DNA from: Profundicola sp051011115 | GTDB lineage: Bacteria > Bacteroidota > Bacteroidia > Flavobacteriales > Weeksellaceae | Direction: 5' to 3' | Assembly (NCBI GenBank): GCA_051011115.1 | Contig: JBPCUN010000142.1 | Location: forward strand, 12,153 to 76,152 | Length of the DNA: 64,000 nt | Shown here: positions 45,604 through 53,396 of the stretch, piece after piece | Layout of the letters: each line of letters opens with the position of its first letter | Position numbering within the stretch: the first letter of the stretch is position 1 | The notes under the pieces: model-generated | Seen by the model: the letters and a program-made list of their open reading frames with translations, nothing else | Told to the model about the DNA's origin: nothing | The model's database searches: none | Made by a program: the position numbers and the translations under genes

Positions 45604-46027
45604 TTTCCTCTATCCATATTGCGATGGTTCCAGTCAGTTCGGTATAGAGTAAATCAAACTCATAACCGTAGGCGAAATCATCGGTTAATTCATATCCTGC
45701 GAGAACAGCCTCACAGACAGGGAACATTTTAAGGGCAAACGGTCGCAGTTCCTCATCTGCCATTACGGTATCAAACTCATTGCATACCACCTGAAAAACA
45801 GTGTCGAATTTGGAGAAGTGTAAGCCCTCAAAAAGTATGTAGTTGGCTATTTCATTGCATTGCTCAATGGGGTTTCCCGCCCTGAAAGCACCCTCATAAG
45901 CATTGGAAGCCCACGAAGAACGCTGGTCGATAAATTTTTGGTCGTGTGCCTTTTCGGGGAAGCTACTGTTTAACAGTTCTTGCAGTCGTAATCTGAAATA
46001 CGATAGGTCTTTTTGCTGTACATCCAT
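45590..46027 (-). CDS. DUF1896 protein
   Basis: A 145-residue acidic protein of the DUF1896 family, found almost only on Bacteroidetes mobile elements. Core features are SYFRLRLQELLNSSFPEKAHD, the NAYEGAFRAGNPIEQCNEIANYILFEGLHFSK stretch and an acidic end. Function unknown; constantly paired with the giant methylase/helicase, with which it overlaps here. Confidence 0.85.
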   Translation of the reverse strand: MDVQQKDLSYFRLRLQELLNSSFPEKAHDQKFIDQRSSWASNAYEGAFRAGNPIEQCNEIANYILFEGLHFSKFDTVFQVVCNEFDTVMADEELRPFALKMFPVCEAVLAGYELTDDFAYGYEFDLLYTELTGTIAIWIEENGLQ

Positions 46028-46097
46028 ACTATATTTTGTTTTAGAATTTTACTTAAATCCTAAAATTAGAAGCAGGAGCAAATGCCTATGAGAATGT

Positions 46098-46130
46098 TGC
46101 AGGGTTTGGCTTTGAAAGGCAGGATTTGGC
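46098..46130. repeat. Phased motif pair, site e
   Basis: TGCAGGGTTTGGC (46098-46110) and GGCAGGATTTGGC (46118-46130), 20 bases apart, upstream of the minus-strand DUF1896 gene. Confidence 0.65.
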
Positions 46131-46142
46131 GTAATAGGCAAC

Positions 46143-46168
46143 AAAAAACCTCCGATAATTCGGAGGTT
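46143..46168 (-). terminator. Terminator after the ORF6N gene
   Basis: On the minus strand a stem aacctccg / cggaggtt with 6-base loop is followed by six T; it begins 6 bases after the ORF6N stop. Confidence 0.8.
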
Positions 46169-46173
46169 CATTT

Positions 46174-47055
46174 TTATGGCTTATTCAAGATTTGAAGCAT
46201 CCTGCCGACTTCAATATCCATTCTTGAAAAGGCAAACCATTTTTTGCCCAGGTCTTTGAGTGATGCCCCGATGTGGTAGAGTTCTGTATGGTCAATAATC
46301 AAGAAACGGTCGTGGGCATCGGAGAAAAGCTCAATATCTACCGGAGGATATTGGCTATTGTAGCGTTGTAAATCCAACCGTAATTGATTACTGATATTTT
46401 TAGTAAGGATTGTGGCTGTTACATTGTCTTTGCGTTTCCCCAATAACGTAAGCACGGTATCATCCACATAATTATCAAGCAGGATAATGGAACTTGTGGC
46501 ATTGCGGATAATATCGGAAACAAAGGCATAGGCATCAAAAACCTGCCCGTTATAGAAAATGCCTTTTTCGCTGTGCAGCTTATCACTTTCCAAAGCCTTA
46601 AAAATCTCTTCAAATTTTTGGTCGGCTTCCAGTTGCTTTAACTCGATATTATCCAAACGATGAAACAAAGAAGCATTGCTAATAAGCATACGCCGCATTT
46701 CTACAAAGGCTTCCATTATTTCAACACTCATTTTAACGGCTATGTCTGAACGGAGTATGGCAGATGCCATTGCAACGCCTTGTTCGGTAAAAACATAGGG
46801 TAAATAACGTCTGCCGCCGTAGCTCAAACTTGAGGTTCCAATTTGGAACCTCAAGTTTTCAACTTCCTCTTCGGTCAGTTGAAAGCAGAATGATACAGGA
46901 AATCGCTCAATATTTCTTTTAACGGCTTTGTTCAGGTTCTTTGTTTCTACCTGATATAAGGCAGCGAGGTCACTATCCAACATTACCTGTTTGCCCCGGA
47001 TAGTATAAATCAGGTTCCTGATTTCTTTGGGTACGATTGACGGTTTATTTTCCAT
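46174..47055 (-). CDS. ORF6N domain protein
   Basis: A 293-residue protein with the ORF6N DNA-binding domain (IRNLIYTIRGKQVMLDSDLAALYQVETKNLNKAVKRN and PYVFTEQGVAMASAIL, about 14-120), known from phage antirepressors. The C-terminal half (HDRFLIIDHTELYHIGASLKDLGKKW) has the H-x-K/R-like spacing of a phospholipase-D-type fold (HDRFL-IID), though a full HKD motif is not evident. It overlaps the end of topB by 11 bases. The ATG at 47055 is preferred to the one at 47109, which would lie inside topB. Confidence 0.82.
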   Translation of the reverse strand: MENKPSIVPKEIRNLIYTIRGKQVMLDSDLAALYQVETKNLNKAVKRNIERFPVSFCFQLTEEEVENLRFQIGTSSLSYGGRRYLPYVFTEQGVAMASAILRSDIAVKMSVEIMEAFVEMRRMLISNASLFHRLDNIELKQLEADQKFEEIFKALESDKLHSEKGIFYNGQVFDAYAFVSDIIRNATSSIILLDNYVDDTVLTLLGKRKDNVTATILTKNISNQLRLDLQRYNSQYPPVDIELFSDAHDRFLIIDHTELYHIGASLKDLGKKWFAFSRMDIEVGRMLQILNKP

Positions 47056-49138
47056 TGCGTTTACTGCTTTTGTTTTTCTCAAACTCAAAAGAGGTACTAC
47101 AATCGGCATTCAACACGATATACGCATCGAATTTCTTACCTGCTTTGCTTGTCATTCCTTTGATTAAAGAGGTTTTGCCTTTATTGACAAGGCTTGTTAC
47201 ATTTTCGATACTGATTTGCACACCGCAGACGATACGGAACTGTACCCAACTACAAACCTCATCGGGACACTTCACAATTTTATCACGGATAATGAGTTGC
47301 TGGCTTTTGCATTTAGGGCAAACCAACTTCGGTAGGTTGTTTTGAGCAATAGAAGTTTGCAGCAATTCATCGGTAATGGATTTGGCATAGGTTTCCATTT
47401 CCTTTTGAAATGTTCCGGCATCCGCTTCGTTGTTCTCGATTTTCTGCAATGCCAATTCCCATTCGGCGGTCATTGCCACATCCGCAATTTTTCGGTCTTT
47501 GACAAGCCCGTACACCTGCAATCCTTTTTCCGTAGGGATTAATGAACGTTTATCCCTTTGGATATAATTGCGGGTAAACAGGGTTTCGATAATGGCGGCT
47601 CTTGTAGCCGGAGTACCGATACCGATATTTTTGAGGGCTTTGCGCTCTTCCTCGTTCTCGATTTCTTTCCCTGCGGTTTCCATAGCCGACAAAAGCCCGG
47701 CTTCGGTGTAAAGCACTGGCGGTTTGGTCTGCTTTTCCAAAACGGCGGCTTCCTTTATTTTGAGTTCATCGCCTTTATTCAGTTCAGGTAGTTCCTGTAC
47801 CGGCTCTTCGCCATCATCGGTAAAACTTCCTTTGATGGAACGCCAACCCGCTTCCTGAATTTTACAGCCTTTTGCCGTAAAGTCGTAATGCAATACCTGT
47901 AATGATACATCGGTTATTTCTTTGACACAGGCTTGTGATATGGCTTCGAGCAACCGAAGCGCAATCATATTGTAAATCTTGTTTTCGTCTGCATTGAGTA
48001 CGGACGGCACTTTATCCGTAATCAACAAACCGTGATGGTCCGTTACACGGAGGTCATTCACGATACGTTTGTTGAACCGTCCCCATTTGATTTTGGTAAG
48101 GGCTTGCTTGCAATCTTCACGGTTCTGCAATGCCCGCACAAGGTTTGGAATTTCAGCCCACATATCTTCAGGAATGTATTTGCTTCCGGTACGTGGGTAC
48201 GTGATAAATTTCTTTTCGTACAGGCTTTGTGCGATATTAAGCGTTGCTTCAGCAGATAATTTCAGTCTTTTGTTAGCTTCCTTTTGTAAGCCTGTCAAAT
48301 CAAAAAGCAAGGGCGGTTGTTCTGTAACGCTTTTGGTTTCTACCGAGGTAACAGTTGCCGTTGTGCCACGCTGAATAGCTCTAAGGGTATCATCGGCAAG
48401 TTGCTTTTCTTCCCATTTGGTAGCGGAAATACTTTTGAAATCAACCTGCGTTTTGTTGTGCATCAACTGTATCTGCCAGTATTTCTTTACCGTGAAATTC
48501 TTATTGTCAAGGTAGCGTTTGCATATCAAAGCCAGTGTGGGTGTTTGCACTCTTCCGAGCGAATAGATACCGTTACCTGCGGCTATACTCAATGCCTGTG
48601 TAGCATTGATGCCTACAAGCCAGTCGGCACGGCTTCTGCCTTGCGCAGCCTGGTACAATCCGTCAAATGCTGCCCCGTCTTTCAGGTTGTCAAAACCCTG
48701 CTTTATTGCCTTTTCGGTAAGTGAACTTATCCAAAGGCGTTCAAAAGGCTTGTTGCATTTCAGGTACTCATAAATGTACCTGAAAATGAGTTCGCCCTCA
48801 CGACCTGCATCGGTAGCAACGATGATGCTGTTGCTTTGCTTAAAAAGTTGCTCAATGACTTTCAATTGCTTTAATGCGCCAGTATCGGCGGTGTACCCTT
48901 TATCTTTTTTGACCTTGCGGACGGTCAATAAAAACGGGTTGGGCAATATCGGCAGGGATGCTTTATCAAATCCCGAAATGCCATAATCTTCGGGCATTCC
49001 CAGTCCTATTAAATGACCGAATGCCCACGTAACAAAATAGCCGTTACCTGTCAGGTAGCCGTCCTTTTTATCGGATGCTCCCACAAGTCCGGCTATTTCC
49101 CTTGCTACGCTTGGTTTTTCTGCAATAATTGTTTTCAT
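47045..49138 (-). CDS. topB: DNA topoisomerase III (Exc-like)
   Basis: A 697-residue type IA topoisomerase: TOPRIM start MKTIIAEKPSVAREIAGLVG, the DAGREGELIFRYI box (about 102), catalytic Tyr in FITYPRTGS (about 314) and C-terminal Cys pairs (LVCPKCKS, VKCPDEVC) of a zinc ribbon. CTnDOT Exc is this kind of enzyme and helps excision. It follows the DUF3945 gene by six bases, as exc follows orf3 in CTnDOT. Confidence 0.95.
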   Translation of the reverse strand: MKTIIAEKPSVAREIAGLVGASDKKDGYLTGNGYFVTWAFGHLIGLGMPEDYGISGFDKASLPILPNPFLLTVRKVKKDKGYTADTGALKQLKVIEQLFKQSNSIIVATDAGREGELIFRYIYEYLKCNKPFERLWISSLTEKAIKQGFDNLKDGAAFDGLYQAAQGRSRADWLVGINATQALSIAAGNGIYSLGRVQTPTLALICKRYLDNKNFTVKKYWQIQLMHNKTQVDFKSISATKWEEKQLADDTLRAIQRGTTATVTSVETKSVTEQPPLLFDLTGLQKEANKRLKLSAEATLNIAQSLYEKKFITYPRTGSKYIPEDMWAEIPNLVRALQNREDCKQALTKIKWGRFNKRIVNDLRVTDHHGLLITDKVPSVLNADENKIYNMIALRLLEAISQACVKEITDVSLQVLHYDFTAKGCKIQEAGWRSIKGSFTDDGEEPVQELPELNKGDELKIKEAAVLEKQTKPPVLYTEAGLLSAMETAGKEIENEEERKALKNIGIGTPATRAAIIETLFTRNYIQRDKRSLIPTEKGLQVYGLVKDRKIADVAMTAEWELALQKIENNEADAGTFQKEMETYAKSITDELLQTSIAQNNLPKLVCPKCKSQQLIIRDKIVKCPDEVCSWVQFRIVCGVQISIENVTSLVNKGKTSLIKGMTSKAGKKFDAYIVLNADCSTSFEFEKNKSSKRNGK

Positions 49139-49144
49139 ATCGTA

Positions 49145-50620
49145 CTACATTTTTCTGCCTTTGGATTTTGCAGGGGTTTCGGGCTTTTCCTGTTGTTCCT
49201 GCTGCTGCTTGTTTTTTGGACTTTGCTGCCCGGACTTTAAAGGCTCTTGGACGTTTTTGGTCGCTTCGTTGGTTTTGCCCTCCGAATTGACGGCAGTCTG
49301 CGTTTTGTGGGCTTCGGTGGGTTTTACTCTTTCCTTATACTGATTGGGAAACTCGAACCCGGTTTTTCCTGTATCCTTATTGAAAGTGATATAGCCCTGA
49401 TAAGGTTGCCCTTTTTTATCTTTTAATCCATCAATGTAGATGGTTTGACCTGCTTTGAAATCCTTATGTTGCTCATCGGTCAGCTCTTTGCCCCTAAATG
49501 TTTTTGGAGCTTCCTGCGGTTGGCTTTGCTGATTATTTTGTCCTTTGCTTTGGGCTTGACCGTTGCTTTGGGTTTGCCTGTTGGAATTATTGCGGTCAAA
49601 CAGGAACTCCACATAACGCTTGTCTGCATTGAACTGTACTGTTGCCGAGAACTCCGTTCCTTTGGTGGAAATCATACCCTCTAACTTTAGCGGTTTACCC
49701 TCCATTAAAGTTTGCTTTTGTTCCTCATTCAGCTTTACGCCCTTAATTTCATCGGGAATTTTTATGAACTCTGTCCGTAATGCAATTACATCGTTTGTCA
49801 GCCTGTCAATACTGATAATAGACGGCATCAATTCGCCTGTTTTGGAATTTACCAAATTAACGACACGCCCCATATTGCCCGTTTCGAGCAGGTTTTTCTT
49901 GTCTTCATCGGTAAACTTGTGACCAAAAAACTCGAAGTGGAGGTTAGGCTCTTTTTTGATACCGTGTATTGCTACGATAACATTTCCATCTTCGGCTTGC
50001 TGTAAAGACAGGCGGGCATCTGTGCGAAGAACAGAACCTCCGAAATTAACGCCAATCGGTAAAAGTTCATTGGTTTTGTAACCTCGTAGCAAAGGGTCAA
50101 GCAGGTTTCTTTTTTCAAGATATTCCTTGCTTAACCCGAGATTTTTCATTGTGTCCCAATCAATCTGTTCCGGCTTGTAGCGATATTCGCTTACTTCCGG
50201 TGTTGTTTGTGCTGTTGCCATATTATTTTGATTTTCTTGTTTTTTATCCTGCTGTGGTTCTGTCTTCACTTCGTATTCTTTCATCACTTTTTCGCCCTCG
50301 GGAGTAGGCTTATCTACCTGCTTTTGCAACTCCTGTGCTTTATCAATAGCAAGAGGTGCAGGCACTTTGAAGAATGAAAAATTGGTAGGGTTCTTTAACT
50401 GACTGAAAAAATTGGAAAAGAAGTTGGAAAAGAAATCACCGCTTTTGTCCACACGCATAAACTGGTTTTGGTTCTTCTTTGTGGGTTCTACGGTTTCCAT
50501 TTTCCCGTTTTCGTCAATACTCTTTACGGCTTGGATTTTCATTTTCTCTTTATCCAGCACCAGTAATATGTCCGATAGCTGTTCAGGCATATCCTGTTTA
50601 TTAGTTGTTTCTTCGCTCAT
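49145..50620 (-). CDS. DUF4099/DUF3945 protein (orf3-like)
   Basis: A 491-residue protein. The N-terminal 120 residues are charged, then DUF4099 (PEQIDWDTMKNLGLSKEYLEKRNLLDPLLRGYKTNELLPI, about 155-195), DUF3945 repeats (FFGHKFTDEDKKNLLETGNMGRVVNL and FRGKELTDEQHKDFKAG..IYIDGL) and a Gln/Lys-rich tail. It fills the place of orf3 in the CTnDOT excision operon; its biochemical role is unknown. Confidence 0.85.
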   Translation of the reverse strand: MSEETTNKQDMPEQLSDILLVLDKEKMKIQAVKSIDENGKMETVEPTKKNQNQFMRVDKSGDFFSNFFSNFFSQLKNPTNFSFFKVPAPLAIDKAQELQKQVDKPTPEGEKVMKEYEVKTEPQQDKKQENQNNMATAQTTPEVSEYRYKPEQIDWDTMKNLGLSKEYLEKRNLLDPLLRGYKTNELLPIGVNFGGSVLRTDARLSLQQAEDGNVIVAIHGIKKEPNLHFEFFGHKFTDEDKKNLLETGNMGRVVNLVNSKTGELMPSIISIDRLTNDVIALRTEFIKIPDEIKGVKLNEEQKQTLMEGKPLKLEGMISTKGTEFSATVQFNADKRYVEFLFDRNNSNRQTQSNGQAQSKGQNNQQSQPQEAPKTFRGKELTDEQHKDFKAGQTIYIDGLKDKKGQPYQGYITFNKDTGKTGFEFPNQYKERVKPTEAHKTQTAVNSEGKTNEATKNVQEPLKSGQQSPKNKQQQEQQEKPETPAKSKGRKM

Positions 50621-50674
50621 AATCTGAAAATTTTAAAAATTCACTGTCGAATGTAAAGGAAGCCTTCACTGATT

Positions 50675-50707
50675 TGCATTATGTGGCAGTCAAAGGCAGT
50701 GTTTGTC
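50675..50707. repeat. Phased motif pair, site f
   Basis: GGCAGTGTTTGTC at 50695-50707, a half copy GGCAGT 10 bases upstream and a weak copy ending GTGGC at 50687, 20 bases from the first. It lies upstream of the DUF3945 gene and touches the stop of the preceding HTH gene. Confidence 0.6.
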
Positions 50708-51014
50708 ACTTATTGGCATCCAGTTTGGGCAAGGGAGGGTTAAAACTTTCCCTGATGAACTGATGCACATCGGACAGCTTGTAATACAGTTTTCCGCTAA
50801 TGGTATAATAAGGGAGCTTGCCGATGGAGCGATACCGTTGCAGGGAACGGTTACTTATTTTCAACATTTGCAATAAATCCTGATTATCCAGTAATTCCTC
50901 GCCGTCTATGCTGTTGCGCTTCTTTTGTAAATCGTCTATGTGGTTGCCGAGAATGTCAAGCCTATCCATTATGCGTTCCATCCACGCCACAAATTCCATT
51001 TTGTCGATATTCAT
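50706..51014 (-). CDS. Small HTH protein (Xis2d-like)
   Basis: A 102-residue protein: N-terminal helix (FVAWMERIMDRLDILGNHIDDLQKKR) and an excisionase-type HTH with a wing (NQDLLQMLKISNRSLQRYRSIGKLPYYTISGKLYYKLSDVHQFI). Placed 12 bases after its partner and before the orf3/topB genes, as xis2d is in CTnDOT. Confidence 0.85.
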   Translation of the reverse strand: MNIDKMEFVAWMERIMDRLDILGNHIDDLQKKRNSIDGEELLDNQDLLQMLKISNRSLQRYRSIGKLPYYTISGKLYYKLSDVHQFIRESFNPPLPKLDANK

Positions 51015-51026
51015 ACGAGTACGCCT

Positions 51027-51380
51027 TTAATTATTACCTGATTTCAGCTTTCTGCCTTTTTCGATATAGCTTTTGCCTTTCGCCATAAGCTCTTCTACAT
51101 ATTCATTGGTGGTCTGCACAGCGTTTGCGTTGAGCATTTCCTTGATAGCACCAATCGTATAGTAATACTGTCCATACATTTTTGAAAAAGCAATCTGCCC
51201 GTTGGTACGCATACGCCACAATGTTTTTTCGCTGATGTGGAGATACTGGCAGACTTCGTGATTGTTGAGCCATAAGCTATCGTAACTTGTATCTTCAAGT
51301 TTGAGGATATATTCGCTTATGGCTTTCAACCGTTCATTGAGGTGCTTCCACACTTCTTCGTCAACTGTTATAATGTTCAT
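51027..51380 (-). CDS. Small HTH protein (Xis2c-like)
   Basis: A 117-residue protein with an N-terminal helix and the HTH WLNNHEVCQYLHISEKTLWRMRTNGQIAFSKMYGQYYYTIGAIKEML. The first gene downstream of rteC and its terminator, corresponding to xis2c in CTnDOT, where RteC activates the promoter. Homology to Xis2c is inferred from domain and synteny. Confidence 0.85.
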   Translation of the reverse strand: MNIITVDEEVWKHLNERLKAISEYILKLEDTSYDSLWLNNHEVCQYLHISEKTLWRMRTNGQIAFSKMYGQYYYTIGAIKEMLNANAVQTTNEYVEELMAKGKSYIEKGRKLKSGNN

Positions 51381-51422
51381 AGCACTGCTGTTTAATGTTC
51401 ACAGGACAAAATTCAGAACTGT

Positions 51423-51435
51423 GGCAGTGTTTGTC
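51423..51435. repeat. Element motif, site g (single copy)
   Basis: GGCAGTGTTTGTC, 43-55 bases upstream of the Xis2c-like gene. No second copy at 20 bases, but an inverted ttgccaatt / ccaattggc pair lies nearby (51438-51566). Confidence 0.5.
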
Positions 51436-51589
51436 TGCCAATGCTTGCCAATTGAAAAAGCGTTTTTTTGAAAATTTTACAATTTGTCGTAAACCCTTAT
51501 TAAATAAGAGTTTCGGTAGATTTTCCCATTTTTCGGTTATGGAAATAAGTCCATTTGCCAATTGGCATATATGGGTAAGTGCAGGCACA

Positions 51590-51622
51590 AAAAAAAGCAA
51601 TACGGAATGTGTATTGCTTTCA
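51590..51622 (-). terminator. Terminator after rteC
   Basis: Minus-strand stem aaagcaatac / gtattgcttt with a 7-base loop, followed by a T8 run. Confidence 0.88.
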
Positions 51623-51643
51623 AACCCTTTACGGACGGACTAT

Positions 51644-52489
51644 TTATAAATCCTTATCCATATATTCTTCAAGAGCCTGTTTCAACTGGTCTAAAAATAA
51701 TGTCCGTGAGCCTGCACGGGTTTTCATTCTATGGAATGCGTGATGCACATCGGTCAGTGAAATTCGGAATAAGACCTGCGAAATGGCAGTGAGCTTTCGG
51801 ATGCCGATTTTACCACCTGAAATAGCGCCCGATGCGTACAGGGCATACATCAGCTCAACCAGTGCGTTTTTGCTGTCCGTCCAAGAAAGTTCTTTGATAC
51901 CTTCTGCGTTCTGAAAATATACATCGAGATTATCTTCGGGGTTGATTTTGGTTAAGAGGTAGGCGTATAATAGGTCATTAGCGATGATGCGGGCTACTTT
52001 GTAATCGTAATAGGTAGAGAATTGCGGGTCGATTTCAAAGACGTAACTGTTAAGCCCATCGAGGTAATTTATCTGCCCTCGCTTAAAGTATTCGTTATCC
52101 TTATCCACCCTGCCCGAACGGTAGTACCTATAAAAATGGGAGTTGCAGATATGTTCCCTAAATTCAATCTTTAACTCCTGTAAATGGTTAGCGAAATAAG
52201 TATGATACATTTTCCCGTTATTAACCGGGCAAGCGGTTTCTATCCGGTAGAGCTTATTGTAGTAGATGAGTTTGCCCAGGATTTGGGGTTTAACCATTTT
52301 GAAAAACTCAATCTCTTTTGCCTCATTGACAAAGCCCGAATTTAAAACACATTCTTTTGACGAAACCAGTAGCTCCTGAAGATAAACCGTCATTTGAAAA
52401 GCCTCTTCAATCAGCCCCGAGCACGTAAGTGATAGTTTCCGTTCCTTCTCCTGAATTTCGCTAACAATATTGCCTAATGATTTTCTCAT
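51644..52489 (-). CDS. rteC: RteC transcriptional regulator of excision
   Basis: A 281-residue protein of the RteC family: the block EIEFFKMVKPQILGKLIYYNKLYRIE (about 60-85) and the C-terminal winged-helix part (WTDSKNALVELMYALYASGAISGGKIGIRKLTAISQVLF). In CTnDOT RteC binds upstream of xis2c and switches on excision. Its position directly upstream of the Xis2c-like gene repeats that order. No rteA/rteB two-component pair is in the window. Confidence 0.92.
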   Translation of the reverse strand: MRKSLGNIVSEIQEKERKLSLTCSGLIEEAFQMTVYLQELLVSSKECVLNSGFVNEAKEIEFFKMVKPQILGKLIYYNKLYRIETACPVNNGKMYHTYFANHLQELKIEFREHICNSHFYRYYRSGRVDKDNEYFKRGQINYLDGLNSYVFEIDPQFSTYYDYKVARIIANDLLYAYLLTKINPEDNLDVYFQNAEGIKELSWTDSKNALVELMYALYASGAISGGKIGIRKLTAISQVLFRISLTDVHHAFHRMKTRAGSRTLFLDQLKQALEEYMDKDL

Positions 52490-52501
52490 AGTAGGGAGGA
52501 T

Positions 52502-52529
52502 TTTGTTACTGATACTTTGTTACTGATAC
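52502..52529. repeat. Tandem 14-base repeat before rteC
   Basis: tttgttactgatac occurs twice head to tail, 13-40 bases upstream of the rteC start. Candidate binding site for an rteC regulator or a leader element. Confidence 0.7.
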
Positions 52530-52689
52530 AGTGTACCTGCACAAATGTTATTAATAAACAGGGATTTAACTGCCAATATGCCCCTACAATGGGGAAGATT
52601 TTGAACCATTTATGCCTGTTTTCTCCTGTAAAAAACCTTACCCGTATCACTTAGTCGCTCACAATCAATAAATACTTAAATTTTAATCC

Positions 52690-52697
52690 TAAATTTG
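52690..52697 (+). promoter_or_regulatory. Candidate -7 box of the HMA-AraC gene
   Basis: TAAATTTG matches TAnnTTTG and lies 46 bases before the ATG. No clear -33 TTTG at the expected distance. Confidence 0.4.
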
Positions 52698-52742
52698 TCT
52701 TTGCGTATTTATGCAATAATATGAACAGTGATTTAGGGAAAT

Positions 52743-53306
52743 ATGAGCAAATTATTTATCAAAAATATGGTCTGCAACCGTTGTATTCTCGTAGTTCAAA
52801 ACGAACTCGACAAGCTCGGTATAGAGGCTAACAATATAAAGTTGGGCGAAATAACCCTTAAAAAAGATTTAACCACAAAAGAGCGTGAAGCATTGGAAAA
52901 TGTTTTAGACCCTTTGGGCTTTCAGGTCATTGACGACAAAAAGAGCCGGATGATTGAGAAGATAAAAAATGTTATCATTGATTTGGTGCACCATCAGGAC
53001 AATGATGCCAAAACCAATCTTTCGGATGTATTGAGCGATGCGCTGCACAACGACTACAACTATCTTTCCAACCTGTTTTCCGATATTGAGGGCACGACCA
53101 TTGAGAAATATTTTATCGCACAGAAAGTAGAAAAGGTAAAAGAGCTTTTGGTATATGATGAGCTGTCTTTAAGCGAAATTGCCGACCGTATGAATTATTC
53201 GAGCGTGGCGTATTTGAGCAACCAGTTCAAGAAAGTAACCGGACTTACACCAAGCCATTTCAAGCAGATACGGGAAGACAAGCGCAAGCCTTTGGATAAG
53301 GTTTAA
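52743..53306 (+). CDS. AraC-type regulator with metal-binding N-terminus
   Basis: A 187-residue fusion: an HMA-like N-terminal domain (MSKLFIKNMVCNRCILVVQNELDKLGI) with a Cys-x-x-Cys (NRC preceded by C), and a C-terminal AraC HTH (EKVKELLVYDELSLSEIADRMNYSSVAYLSNQFKKVTGLTPSHFKQIRE). It probably senses copper or another soft metal and controls the ATPase gene 90 bases downstream. Two related genes lie at 58481 and 60966. Confidence 0.85.
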   Translation: MSKLFIKNMVCNRCILVVQNELDKLGIEANNIKLGEITLKKDLTTKEREALENVLDPLGFQVIDDKKSRMIEKIKNVIIDLVHHQDNDAKTNLSDVLSDALHNDYNYLSNLFSDIEGTTIEKYFIAQKVEKVKELLVYDELSLSEIADRMNYSSVAYLSNQFKKVTGLTPSHFKQIREDKRKPLDKV

Positions 53307-53362
53307 GTAAATCTTACAAATCAAACCCATAATTTCACAATAGAACTCCCCCTTATTGTTGC

Positions 53363-53370
53363 CAACTTTG
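53363..53370 (+). promoter_or_regulatory. Candidate -7 box of the copper ATPase operon
   Basis: CAACTTTG followed by C resembles the TAnnTTTGC box common in Flavobacteriia; it lies 26 bases before the ATG. Confidence 0.35.
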
Positions 53371-53396
53371 CAATGTGAAAACAAAGCAATCGAAAT

